This document shows, piece by piece, positions 1 through 7,171 of a stretch of 64,000 nucleotides of DNA. This DNA is from Streptomyces davaonensis JCM 4913 (GTDB taxonomy: Bacteria > Actinomycetota > Actinomycetes > Streptomycetales > Streptomycetaceae). The notes beneath the pieces were generated by a model. That model was not told the origin of the DNA, did no database searches, and worked only from the letters and a program-made list of their open reading frames with translations. Location of the stretch: assembly GCF_000349325.1 (NCBI RefSeq), contig NC_020504.1, forward strand, positions 3,382,053 through 3,446,052. Reading direction: 5' to 3'. The position numbers and the translations under genes are program-made. The number at the start of each line of letters is the position of its first letter. The stretch's first letter is position 1.

Positions 1-345
1 GATCTCGGGGCGCTCGATCAGCTCCAGGGTCCGCGGGTGCTTCAGGTTGTAGCCGCCGTGCGGATTGACCCGGATGAACGCCTGGATGCCGTAGCCGAGC
101 CGGGACGGGACGACCTGGGCGCCGTAGCCGCTGATCACGCCCGCCGCCTCCAGTCGGCGCACCCGCTCGGTGACCGCCGCCGGGCTCAGCCGCACCCGGC
201 GGCCCAGCTCGCTGAGCTTGATCCGGCCGTCCGTCTGGAGGAGGACGAGGATCTGCCGGTCCAACGCGTCGAAGGCCACCGATGTTTCCTCGGCGATGGC
301 GCGCGGACGCCGAGGTTCTTTTGGCGTGACTGCCTGAACTCCCAT
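1..345 (-). CDS. Lrp/AsnC-family transcriptional regulator (3' end cut by window edge)
   Basis: The visible 115 residues are the N-terminal part of an Lrp/AsnC regulator. A winged helix-turn-helix spans about residues 27-72 (DRQILVLLQTDGR, then LSELGRRVRLSPAAVTERV) and is followed by the start of the RAM effector-binding domain (GIQAFIRVNP). Family members bind DNA as oligomers and sense amino acids. The ATG at 343-345 is chosen because it directly precedes the conserved region, and it diverges from the epimerase gene starting 39 bases away, so the two probably share a control region. The stop codon lies outside the window, so the effector domain cannot be judged. The family call is firm; the target is unknown. 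Confidence 0.85.
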   Translation of the reverse strand, partial: MGVQAVTPKEPRRPRAIAEETSVAFDALDRQILVLLQTDGRIKLSELGRRVRLSPAAVTERVRRLEAAGVISGYGAQVVPSRLGYGIQAFIRVNPHGGYNLKHPRTLELIERPEI

Positions 346-384
346 GGTTCCCCCTTCAGAACGCGGTGCTGCGCAAAGAGAATT

Positions 385-1305
385 ATGGACATGGAAAAGG
401 CACGAGAGGTACTCGTCATCGGTGGCAACCGCTACTTCGGCAAGCGGCTGATCCGGCGCCTGCTGGCCGCCGGTGACCGGGTCACGGTCCTCAACCGCGG
501 CTCCGCCGCACCGCCTGCCGGCGCCCGGCATCTCGTCGCCGACCGCGACGACGAGAACTCCCTGCGCGAGGCGCTCGGTTCCCGCACCTTCGACGTCGTC
601 GTCGACCAGGTCTGCTACACGCCACGGCAAGCGGCCCTGGCCCGACGGGTGTTCGCGGGGCGCACCCGGCGGTACGTGATGACCTCGACGGTCGAGGTGT
701 ACGAGTACGAGGACTCCCCCGCCGCCCTGGTCCCGGAGTCGGCCGTCGACCCGCGCACGGTCGCGGTCGACCTCGAACTCCCGTGGGACGACCCGGAGTT
801 CCTGGACTCCCACTACGGCGAGGGCAAGCGCCAGGCGGAGGCGGTCCTCGCCGCGGACCCCGCCTTCCCGTACGTGGCCGTCCGCGTCGCCCATGTGCTG
901 GGCGGCGACGACGACTTCACGGGACGGCTCGCCCACTACGCGGACCGGATCCGCACGGGCGCACCGATCGCGGTCCCGCTCGTGAACCGCCCCGCCACCT
1001 ACATCCACGTCGAGGAGATCGCCGACTTTCTGGCCTGGGCGGCGGGCGCGGACTTCACCGGCCCGGTCAACGCCGCCTCCCACGGCCTGCTGAGCACCGA
1101 GGACCTGTGCGAGGCGGTCGCGGCACGACTGCCCGGGGGCCGGGTGGAGCTGCGCACCGTCGAGGTCGGCGAGGTCTCCCCGCTCTCCTTCGCCCGTTCC
1201 TACGGCATGGACAACACCCGGGCCGGCCGACTCGGCTTCACCTTCGGCGAGGTACATCAATGGCTGCCCAAGGCGGTCGCCGAGACCCTCGGAGGGGGTG
1301 ACTGA
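385..1305 (+). CDS. NAD-dependent epimerase/dehydratase family protein
   Basis: Extended short-chain dehydrogenase fold of 306 residues. The N-terminal Rossmann beta strand and glycine motif (VLVIGGNRYFGKRL, residues 9-22) bind NAD(P). The catalytic pair is YxxxK at Tyr144 and Lys148 (HYGEGKRQAE). I chose the ATG at 385 because the reading frame upstream is opposite the divergent Lrp gene and an AAAGAG ribosome site sits 4 bases before it; ATG 391 is a close alternative. The stop is 1 base before the start of the aldo/keto reductase, so the two are probably co-transcribed. The substrate, probably a nucleotide sugar or small carbonyl compound, cannot be read from the sequence. Confidence 0.8.
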   Translation: MDMEKAREVLVIGGNRYFGKRLIRRLLAAGDRVTVLNRGSAAPPAGARHLVADRDDENSLREALGSRTFDVVVDQVCYTPRQAALARRVFAGRTRRYVMTSTVEVYEYEDSPAALVPESAVDPRTVAVDLELPWDDPEFLDSHYGEGKRQAEAVLAADPAFPYVAVRVAHVLGGDDDFTGRLAHYADRIRTGAPIAVPLVNRPATYIHVEEIADFLAWAAGADFTGPVNAASHGLLSTEDLCEAVAARLPGGRVELRTVEVGEVSPLSFARSYGMDNTRAGRLGFTFGEVHQWLPKAVAETLGGGD

Positions 1306-1306
1306 C

Positions 1307-2206
1307 ATGCGGTATCGCACACTTGGGGACGTACGCGTGAGCGCGATCGGGCTCGGCGCGATGCCGCTGTCCATCGAGGGGCGACCGGACGAGCGGCGGG
1401 CCCTGGCCACCGTGCACGCGGCGCTGGACGCCGGGGTGACCCTGCTGGACACGGCCGACTCCTACCATCTGCCCGGCGAGGCTCCCGGCCACAACGAACT
1501 GCTGGTCGCGAGGGCGCTCGCCACGTACGGCGGCCGCCCGGACGACGTGCTGGTGGCCACGAAGGGCGGCAGAGGCCGTCCCGCCGACGGCAGTTGGACG
1601 GTGAACGGCGACCCTGACTGGCTGCGGTCGGCGGCGGAGGCCTCCCTGAAGCGGCTGGGCGTGGAGTCGATCGGCCTCTACCAGCTCCACAAGCCCGATC
1701 CCTCGGTCCCCTTTGAGGAATCGGTGGGCGCGCTGAGGGAGTTGGCCGAGGAAGGCAAGGTCCGGCTCGTCGGGATCTCCAACACGGACGTCGACCAGAT
1801 CCGCGCCGCCCACGGGATCCTCGGCGACCGGCTGGTGTCGGTGCAGAACCGCTACTCGCCCGCGGTCCGGGACAGCGAGGCGGAGCTGAGGCTGTGCGCG
1901 GAACTGGGGCTCGCGTTCCTGCCGTGGAGTCCGCTGGGCGGCATCTCACGCAGCTCCCTGGACGGGCCGTCGCGGCTGGCGGGTGGCGCGGCCGGCCCCT
2001 TGGAGGCGTTCCACGCTGTGGCGCGGGAGCGGGGGGTAAGCGCTCAACAGGTGTGTCTGGCCTGGCTGTTGAGCCTGTCTCCGACTGTCGTCCCGATCCC
2101 CGGGGCAAGTCGTCCGGAGACGATCCGGGACTCGGCGGGGGCGGCGGACCTGGTGCTGAGCGCGCCGGAGCGGGCGCGGCTCGACGAGGCCGTCAGGAAC
2201 CGGTGA
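1307..2206 (+). CDS. Aldo/keto reductase
   Basis: A 299-residue NADPH-dependent oxidoreductase of the aldo/keto reductase family, a cytosolic TIM barrel. The catalytic tetrad is visible: Asp48 and Tyr53 (LLDTADSYH), Lys86 (VATKGG) and His128 (YQLHKPDP). The C-terminal cofactor region reads VVPIPGASRPETIRDS. ATG 1307 is preferred over the in-frame GTG at 1298 because GGAGGGGG at 1291-1298 lies 8 bases upstream. The gene follows the epimerase-like gene almost without a gap, suggesting one operon handling a carbonyl or sugar substrate. Its 3' end overlaps the convergent TetR gene by 14 bases. The substrate is unknown. Confidence 0.88.
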   Translation: MRYRTLGDVRVSAIGLGAMPLSIEGRPDERRALATVHAALDAGVTLLDTADSYHLPGEAPGHNELLVARALATYGGRPDDVLVATKGGRGRPADGSWTVNGDPDWLRSAAEASLKRLGVESIGLYQLHKPDPSVPFEESVGALRELAEEGKVRLVGISNTDVDQIRAAHGILGDRLVSVQNRYSPAVRDSEAELRLCAELGLAFLPWSPLGGISRSSLDGPSRLAGGAAGPLEAFHAVARERGVSAQQVCLAWLLSLSPTVVPIPGASRPETIRDSAGAADLVLSAPERARLDEAVRNR

Positions 2207-2837
2207 GGGACCGGGTCTCGGCGGCGTACAGCTCGGCGGGGTCGAAGCCCATACCGGTGAAGTGCCCGGCGAGTTCGAGGGACAGTACGCCGTGCAGCCG
2301 GGTCCAGAAGGTGAGCGCGCGATGCAGGGCGGCGGCCGGGGCCGGGTGATCGCCCGCCCAGAAACGGTGCTCGGCGATATGCGCGTTGAAGGGGTCGTCC
2401 GGAGCCTCCTCGGACGCGGCGGCGTCGAGGAGTACGGCCATGATCTCGGAGGCGATCAGGGTGGTGTCCGGGGGTGCCTGGTAGCCGGGGACGGGTGTGC
2501 CGTAGACCAGGAAGTACCGCTGGGGGTCTTCCAGGGCCCAGTCGCGCAGGGTCGCGGCGAGGCCCGCAAGGTCGGTGCCCGCTTTGGCGGCGGCCTGGCA
2601 GCGGTCGGCGAGGCTGCGGTAGGCGTCCCTGATCAGCTCGGTGATCAGCTCGTCCCGGTTGGCGAAGTACCGGTAGAGGGCGGGGCCGCTCATGCCCATC
2701 TGCTTGGCGATGGCATTGAGGGAGAGGGCGGAGGCCCCGGCACCGGCGATCTGCTCCCAGGCCCGGCTCTTGATCTCGTCCCGGACCTGGGCGCGGTAGC
2801 GGGCGCGGGGGGTGCTCGGGGGCGAAGTGGGGGGCAT
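2193..2837 (-). CDS. TetR-family transcriptional regulator
   Basis: A 214-residue one-component repressor. The N-terminal TetR helix-turn-helix is clear (SLNAIAKQMGMSGPALYRYF, residues 39-58), followed by an all-helical ligand domain of the WHG/TetR_C type with the pattern LRDWALEDPQRYFLVYGTPVPGY. It lies directly downstream of and parallel to the AAA+ ATPase gene; the 58-base gap contains a perfect inverted repeat (2871-2887) that is a good candidate for its own operator. Convergent overlap with the aldo/keto reductase gene may couple their expression through antisense transcription, which is inference. Confidence 0.85.
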   Translation of the reverse strand: MPPTSPPSTPRARYRAQVRDEIKSRAWEQIAGAGASALSLNAIAKQMGMSGPALYRYFANRDELITELIRDAYRSLADRCQAAAKAGTDLAGLAATLRDWALEDPQRYFLVYGTPVPGYQAPPDTTLIASEIMAVLLDAAASEEAPDDPFNAHIAEHRFWAGDHPAPAAALHRALTFWTRLHGVLSLELAGHFTGMGFDPAELYAAETRSLTGS

Positions 2838-2870
2838 GTCCGCCTCCTGACCGGTGGGGGTGATGGCCGC

Positions 2871-2887
2871 TGATGGCTATACCATCA
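2871..2887. promoter_or_regulatory. Inverted repeat, probable TetR operator
   Basis: TGATGG, a 5-base spacer CTATA, then CCATCA form a perfect 6+6 inverted repeat 34 bases upstream of the TetR start. The spacer overlaps a TATA-like sequence on the minus strand, so a bound dimer would block the promoter. The role is inferred from position and symmetry. Confidence 0.5.
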
Positions 2888-2895
2888 AGGTTTTG

Positions 2896-4344
2896 CTAGA
2901 CGCTATCACCAGTAGAGGTCCCCCGCACCTCCTCCGCCTCCTTGCCCCGGACGCCGAGGAGTCTGCGGGTGAGGTGGTCGCGGTCGGAGAGGAGTTCGTC
3001 GAGGGCGGCGCGCAGGTCGGACGGGTGAGTGCGGTCGGCGTCGCGTTCCGCGGCGAGCAGGACGGCACGGCGGACCAGTTCCTTGGTGAAGGAGGCGGTC
3101 GTGCCGTCGGTGCGGGCCACGACCTCCCCGGTGATGTCCTCGCCGAGGCCGAGTCCGGCGCCGTAGAGGTCGAGGAGGCGGGCGCGGCCGTCGGCGTCCG
3201 GGAGGGGGATCTCCACGGCGAGGTCCACTCGGCCGGGACGCTGGACGAGGGCCGGCTCCAGGAGGTCGGCGCGGTTGGTGGTGAGCAGGAAGGCGACGTC
3301 CGCATCGTCGCCGAGGCCGTCCATCTCGTTGAGGACCTGGAAGAGGAGGGGCTGGTCGCCGTTCGCGTAGTCGCGGGCCTCGGCGATCAGGTCGCAGTCC
3401 TCCAGGACGACCAGGGCGGGCTGGAGCATACGGGCGAGCGCGCAGGCCGGGCCGATCGCGGAGATGCTGGTGCCGGCGAGGACGACGACCGTGAACTCCG
3501 GGAGGTGGGAGAGGAGATAGCGGATGGTGTGGGTCTTGCCGGTGCCGGGCGGGCCGTAGAGGAGGAGCCCGCGACGCAGATGCTGGCCGGCGGCGCGGAG
3601 CCGGTCGCGGCGGCGGGCGACGCCGACGACCTGGCGTTCGACGCGGTCCAGGAGGCCGGTGGGCAGGACGATGTCGTCGCGGGTGAGGGCGGGGCGGGGG
3701 TGGAAGCGGAACGGGCCGAGGCCGTGGCGGAATTCGGAGCCCTCGAAGGAGAGGACCTGGCCGCGGAAGATGTTGTGCTCGCGGATGAGGCGGTCGATGT
3801 CGGCGAGGAGTCGGTCGGCGAAGTCGGTGTCGGCGGTGAGGACTTCGAGTTCGACCTTGTTGCGGCCGTACTCGTCCTGGGGGCCGCGGAGGAGGACGGC
3901 GAAGCGGTCGTCGTGGTCGGTGCCGAGGTAGAAGCCGCAGGAGACGCAGGCGAGTTCCTCGTCGGCGGAGACGGGGAGGCTGGCGTAGGCGACGGCGCCG
4001 ATGGTGAAACGGTCGTAGCGGTCGGCGGCTTCCAGGATGTCGCCGAGGGTGAGGTCGCCGTGGTGTTGGGAGCCGCGGAGGCCGATGAGGTCGTGGGTGC
4101 GGCCGGGTTGGGCGAACCAGCGTTCCAGGGCGAGGTGGACGTTGGGGAGGTCGTACGGGGCGTAGGCGGCCTTGACGACGGGGCGGTCGGTGGGGGTGGT
4201 GCCGAGGTGGGCGCGGAGGCGGTTGCCCAGGTTGCGGGCGGGATCGTGGGCGTCGGTGCGGCTGGGGTGGGCTACGGCGGTGAGGAACTCGTAGAACAGT
4301 TCACTGACTCGATCGAGGTCGAGGGGCTGCTCCGGCTCGCTCAT
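2896..4344 (-). CDS. AAA+ ATPase (Bcs1/CDC48-type core) with a long N-terminal domain
   Basis: A 482-residue protein with one C-terminal AAA+ module. Walker A is GPPGTGKT (residues 264-271), Walker B is VVLEDCD (about 312-318), sensor 1 is TTN (355-357) and an arginine-finger region reads QRPGRVD (369-374). Such modules use ATP hydrolysis to remodel or unfold protein partners. The first 220 residues form a separate domain without obvious membrane segments that I do not recognise; it carries CVSC at about 133-136. ATG 4344 is chosen because GCCTCC on the plus strand gives a GGAGGC ribosome site 6 bases upstream. The gene lies upstream of and parallel to the TetR gene. The partner is unknown. 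Confidence 0.8.
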   Translation of the reverse strand: MSEPEQPLDLDRVSELFYEFLTAVAHPSRTDAHDPARNLGNRLRAHLGTTPTDRPVVKAAYAPYDLPNVHLALERWFAQPGRTHDLIGLRGSQHHGDLTLGDILEAADRYDRFTIGAVAYASLPVSADEELACVSCGFYLGTDHDDRFAVLLRGPQDEYGRNKVELEVLTADTDFADRLLADIDRLIREHNIFRGQVLSFEGSEFRHGLGPFRFHPRPALTRDDIVLPTGLLDRVERQVVGVARRRDRLRAAGQHLRRGLLLYGPPGTGKTHTIRYLLSHLPEFTVVVLAGTSISAIGPACALARMLQPALVVLEDCDLIAEARDYANGDQPLLFQVLNEMDGLGDDADVAFLLTTNRADLLEPALVQRPGRVDLAVEIPLPDADGRARLLDLYGAGLGLGEDITGEVVARTDGTTASFTKELVRRAVLLAAERDADRTHPSDLRAALDELLSDRDHLTRRLLGVRGKEAEEVRGTSTGDSV

Positions 4345-4442
4345 ACGGCTGCCTCCGGGGTCCGATTCACACCGAGGTGTCCCACAGTGCGACCGAACCC
4401 AGACCCGGGTCAAAGCATTTCCTCGCCCCCGCGCGCTCACTC

Positions 4443-5072
4443 TCAGGCGCCGGCCCTGTCGGCAGAGGGCTCCGTAGGGGTTCGGCCCGTCAACAGGAGT
4501 AGCAGGCTTGCGATGGGGGCTCTGATCTCCTTGCCCTCTCCGGCCGTCCAGTCGATGTCCGTTGCCACCAGGCGGGCCTTGGGGAGGGGCCAGGGGCGCA
4601 GAGGGAAGCGCATTGTGCAGACTCGGTCCGCCGCGTCCCGGGCCGCCGCCGGAGGCATGTCGCGGTGGAGGCCGAGAGCCAGGGCGATGTCCTGACCGTG
4701 GACCAGGATGTCCAGGAGGGGTTCGCGGGGTGTGGTCGTGGGGGCCAGGCGACGGGAGCCGACGATCGCACGGAGGTTCGACACGATCTCCGCCGTCGGC
4801 CGAGCCGCCTCGCGCACCGCCGTGTCGTGGATCAGGCGGTCCATGTTGCCCCTCGCCCGCACCCAGTCCCGCACCAGATCGCCGTACGAGAAGCGGGACG
4901 CCAGGGTCAGATGCGCCGCCACGTCGCGTACCCGCCAGTCGCCGCACGCCGTCGGGGTTTCCCAGCCGGACGGGGGCAGGGATTCGAGGAGGTCCGCCAG
5001 GGTCGTCCGTTGCTCGTCGACGATCCGCCAGCGCTCGTCCGTCTCCAGGACCACGGCCACAGGAATCACCAC
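4443..5072 (-). CDS. DinB/MDMPI-superfamily protein (mycothiol-dependent maleylpyruvate isomerase-like)
   Basis: A 209-residue protein with the N-terminal signature of the mycothiol-dependent maleylpyruvate isomerase/DinB superfamily: WETPTACGDWRVRDVAAHLT at residues 37-56, with His54 a likely metal ligand, and VHGQDIA at about 124-130 providing a second histidine. Actinobacterial members form four-helix bundles and many are metal- and mycothiol-dependent transferases or detoxification enzymes; the exact reaction is unknown. It starts with GTG and diverges from the MarR gene 50 bases away. The shared gap holds an inverted repeat, so the MarR protein may control this gene. Confidence 0.72.
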   Translation of the reverse strand: MVIPVAVVLETDERWRIVDEQRTTLADLLESLPPSGWETPTACGDWRVRDVAAHLTLASRFSYGDLVRDWVRARGNMDRLIHDTAVREAARPTAEIVSNLRAIVGSRRLAPTTTPREPLLDILVHGQDIALALGLHRDMPPAAARDAADRVCTMRFPLRPWPLPKARLVATDIDWTAGEGKEIRAPIASLLLLLTGRTPTEPSADRAGA

Positions 5073-5093
5073 CCGCTCAAGTGGTAAGCTTCA

Positions 5094-5110
5094 CTGACCA
5101 AATTAGTCAG
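5094..5110. promoter_or_regulatory. Inverted repeat in divergent promoter, probable MarR operator
   Basis: CTGAC, a 7-base AT-rich spacer CAAATTA, then GTCAG. It is centred in the 50-base gap between the divergent MDMPI-like and MarR genes, and a further CTGAC follows at 5117. Size and position suit a MarR dimer site controlling both genes. This is inference. Confidence 0.5.
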
Positions 5111-5122
5111 AGAGGCTGACTG

Positions 5123-5572
5123 GTGTCAAGCGAGCTCAACACCGGCGTACTGCTCTTCCTCCCCTACCGTGCCCTGGAGAACCGCGTCTTCGCCGCCCTC
5201 GCCGAGGCAGGCTTCGACGACTTCACCCCGGCCCAGGCCCGGGTCATGCAGCGCATCGGACCCGACGGAACCCGGCTCACCGACCTGGCCGAGCAGGCGC
5301 AGGTCACCAAGCAGACGGCGGGGTTCCTGGTCGACCAGCTGGAGAAGTCCGGGTACGTGCGGCGCGTACCGGACCCCACCGACAGGCGGGCCCGCCTGGT
5401 CTGCGTCGCGGAAAAGGCGTCGGCGGCCAAGGAGGTCGCCGACGCCGTGGTCGCGCAGGTCGAGCGGGAATGGGAAGAGCACCTCGGCAGGCTGCGGATG
5501 AGGCAGCTGCGCGAGGCGCTCACTCTGCTCAGGGAGATCACCGATCCCTGGGCACCCGGCGGGGGCGAATAG
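5123..5572 (+). CDS. MarR-family transcriptional regulator
   Basis: A 149-residue winged-helix regulator. The recognition region reads TRLTDLAEQAQVTKQTAGFLVDQLEKSGYVRR, and the wing is VPDPTDRRARLVCV, the usual MarR DPxDRR motif. Proteins of this family are dimeric repressors released by phenolic ligands, oxidants or drugs. The GTG start sits just after the palindromic gap shared with the MDMPI-like gene. The gene ends at a strong bidirectional hairpin (5574-5615) that separates it from the convergent symporter gene. Confidence 0.85.
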   Translation: MSSELNTGVLLFLPYRALENRVFAALAEAGFDDFTPAQARVMQRIGPDGTRLTDLAEQAQVTKQTAGFLVDQLEKSGYVRRVPDPTDRRARLVCVAEKASAAKEVADAVVAQVEREWEEHLGRLRMRQLREALTLLREITDPWAPGGGE

Positions 5573-5573
5573 A

Positions 5574-5615
5574 CCGAGCGGTCAGGCCAACGGGGGGGAG
5601 TGCCTGACCGCTCGG
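5574..5615. terminator. Bidirectional stem-loop terminator between MarR and dicarboxylate symporter genes
   Basis: CCGAGCGGTCAGGC at 5574-5587 pairs perfectly with GCCTGACCGCTCGG at 5602-5615 (14-base arms, 14-base loop). It lies between two convergent genes, where a shared terminator is expected. There is no U-tract, as is usual in Streptomyces. Confidence 0.75.
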
Positions 5616-5634
5616 GGTCCATCGAGGGCGGGGC

Positions 5635-7020
5635 CTAAGCCTTCGCGAGTTCCTTCTCGCCGCCCTGCTCCGGCACCTCCGCCGACGCATCGGCGGACGT
5701 CTCGTGTCCGTCGTCGAGCAGCGTCTTCTCGTCGAACGGGAGCTGACCGGCCAGCACCTGGTCGACCCGGCCGCGGTCGATCTCCTTGGTCCAGGTGCCG
5801 ATCAGCACCGTGGCCACCGCGTTGCCCGCGAAGTTCGTCAGGGCGCGGGCCTCGCTCATGAAGCGGTCGATGCCGACGATGAGGCCGATGCCGTCCACCA
5901 GGGCCGGCTTGTGCGACTGGAGACCGCCCGCGAGGGTGGCCAGACCCGCACCCGTCACACCGGCCGCGCCCTTCGAGGCGACCAGCAGGAACAGCAGCAG
6001 CGGGATCTGCTCGCCGACCGACATCGGCGTACCCATGGCGTCGGCGATGAACAGGGACGCCATGGTCATGTAGATCATGGTGCCGTCGAGGTTGAAGGAG
6101 TAGCCGGTCGGGACGGTGATGCCGACGACCGGCTTGCTGACACCGAGGTGCTCCATCTTCGCGATGAGCCGCGGCAGGGCGGACTCGGAGGAGGAGGTGG
6201 ACAGGATCAGCAGGAACTCACGGCCCAGGTACTTGAAGAACGTGAGGATGTTCAGGCCGGCGACCACCCGCAGCAGCGCCGCGAGCACGATGAACACGAA
6301 GAGGAAGCAGGTGGTGTAGAAGCCGAGCATCAGGACGGCGAGGCTCTTGAGCGCGTCCAGACCGGCGGAACCGGTGACCGCGGCGATGGCGCCGAAGGCA
6401 CCGATCGGGGCGGCCCACATCACCATCGCCAGGACCCGGAAGACCAGCCGCTGGATGTGCTCCACACCGCGCAGGATCGGCTGCCCGGCGGACCCCATGG
6501 CCTGGAGCGCGAAGCCCACGAGCAGGGCGACGAGCAGGGTCTGGAGCACCTCGCCGCCGGTGAAGGCGGAGACGATCGTGGTCGGGATGATGCCGAGCAG
6601 GAACTCGGTGGTGTCCTTGGCCTCGGCGTCGACCTGGGCGTGCCCGACGTCCTTGACGGCGTCGGTGACGGCGAGCCCGGTGCCCGGCTCCAGGATGTTG
6701 CCGACGACCAGGCCGATACCCAGGGCGACCAGCGACATGACCGTGAAGTAGACGAGCGCGATACCGCCGACGGCACCGACCTTCGCGGCCTTCCGTACCG
6801 ATCCGATGCCCAGCACGATGGTGCAGAAGATGATCGGCGAGATCATCATCTTGATCAGGTTCACGAAGCCGGTACCGATCGGCTTCAGCTCGACCGCGAA
6901 GTCGGGCGCGGCGAGACCGACGGCCACGCCGAGGGCGACCGCGACGATCACCGCGATGTAGAGGTAGTGCGTGCGGTCCCGTTTGGCTCTGGGTGCCGTT
7001 GCGGGGGAATTGGCGGCCAC
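5635..7020 (-). CDS. dctA: Dicarboxylate/amino acid:cation symporter (DctA/GltP family)
   Basis: A secondary transporter of C4-dicarboxylates or glutamate of about 461 residues with 8 membrane spans and re-entrant loops. Family hallmarks are STSSSESALPRLIAKME (serine-rich hairpin loop 1), VPTGYSFNLDGTMIYMT (the NxDGT cation/substrate site) and GIDRFMSEARALTNFAGNAVA. I place the start at the GTG at 7020 because a strong AAGGAGG site lies 6 bases upstream. Upstream in-frame starts at ATG 7050 and GTG 7068 lack ribosome sites and would add a charged tail. The CitA/CitB-type two-component genes are divergent, implying substrate-dependent control. A dicarboxylate substrate is inferred from that context. 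Confidence 0.88.
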   Translation of the reverse strand: MAANSPATAPRAKRDRTHYLYIAVIVAVALGVAVGLAAPDFAVELKPIGTGFVNLIKMMISPIIFCTIVLGIGSVRKAAKVGAVGGIALVYFTVMSLVALGIGLVVGNILEPGTGLAVTDAVKDVGHAQVDAEAKDTTEFLLGIIPTTIVSAFTGGEVLQTLLVALLVGFALQAMGSAGQPILRGVEHIQRLVFRVLAMVMWAAPIGAFGAIAAVTGSAGLDALKSLAVLMLGFYTTCFLFVFIVLAALLRVVAGLNILTFFKYLGREFLLILSTSSSESALPRLIAKMEHLGVSKPVVGITVPTGYSFNLDGTMIYMTMASLFIADAMGTPMSVGEQIPLLLFLLVASKGAAGVTGAGLATLAGGLQSHKPALVDGIGLIVGIDRFMSEARALTNFAGNAVATVLIGTWTKEIDRGRVDQVLAGQLPFDEKTLLDDGHETSADASAEVPEQGGEKELAKA

Positions 7021-7171
7021 GGCTGCCCTCCTTGACGTCTTCGTCGGCATCACCGGCGTGCGGCTCACGTCCGGGGGTTTTGAGGAATGCCGTGACTATC
7101 TCCCGCTGTGTGAGGGCGGTCACCCTTCCGTTCATTTAGTTCACGCTTAATACGGGAGGCACACTGACGAC

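Noticed and set aside
37..384. Extending the epimerase-like gene upstream to about position 37
   Set aside because: That stretch is antisense to the Lrp/AsnC coding region and has no Rossmann-related sequence; ATG 385 has a ribosome site.
2854..4695. 613-residue plus-strand frame opposite the AAA+ gene
   Set aside because: Val/Gly/Glu-rich shadow of the AAA+ codons; the real gene has Walker motifs and a ribosome site.
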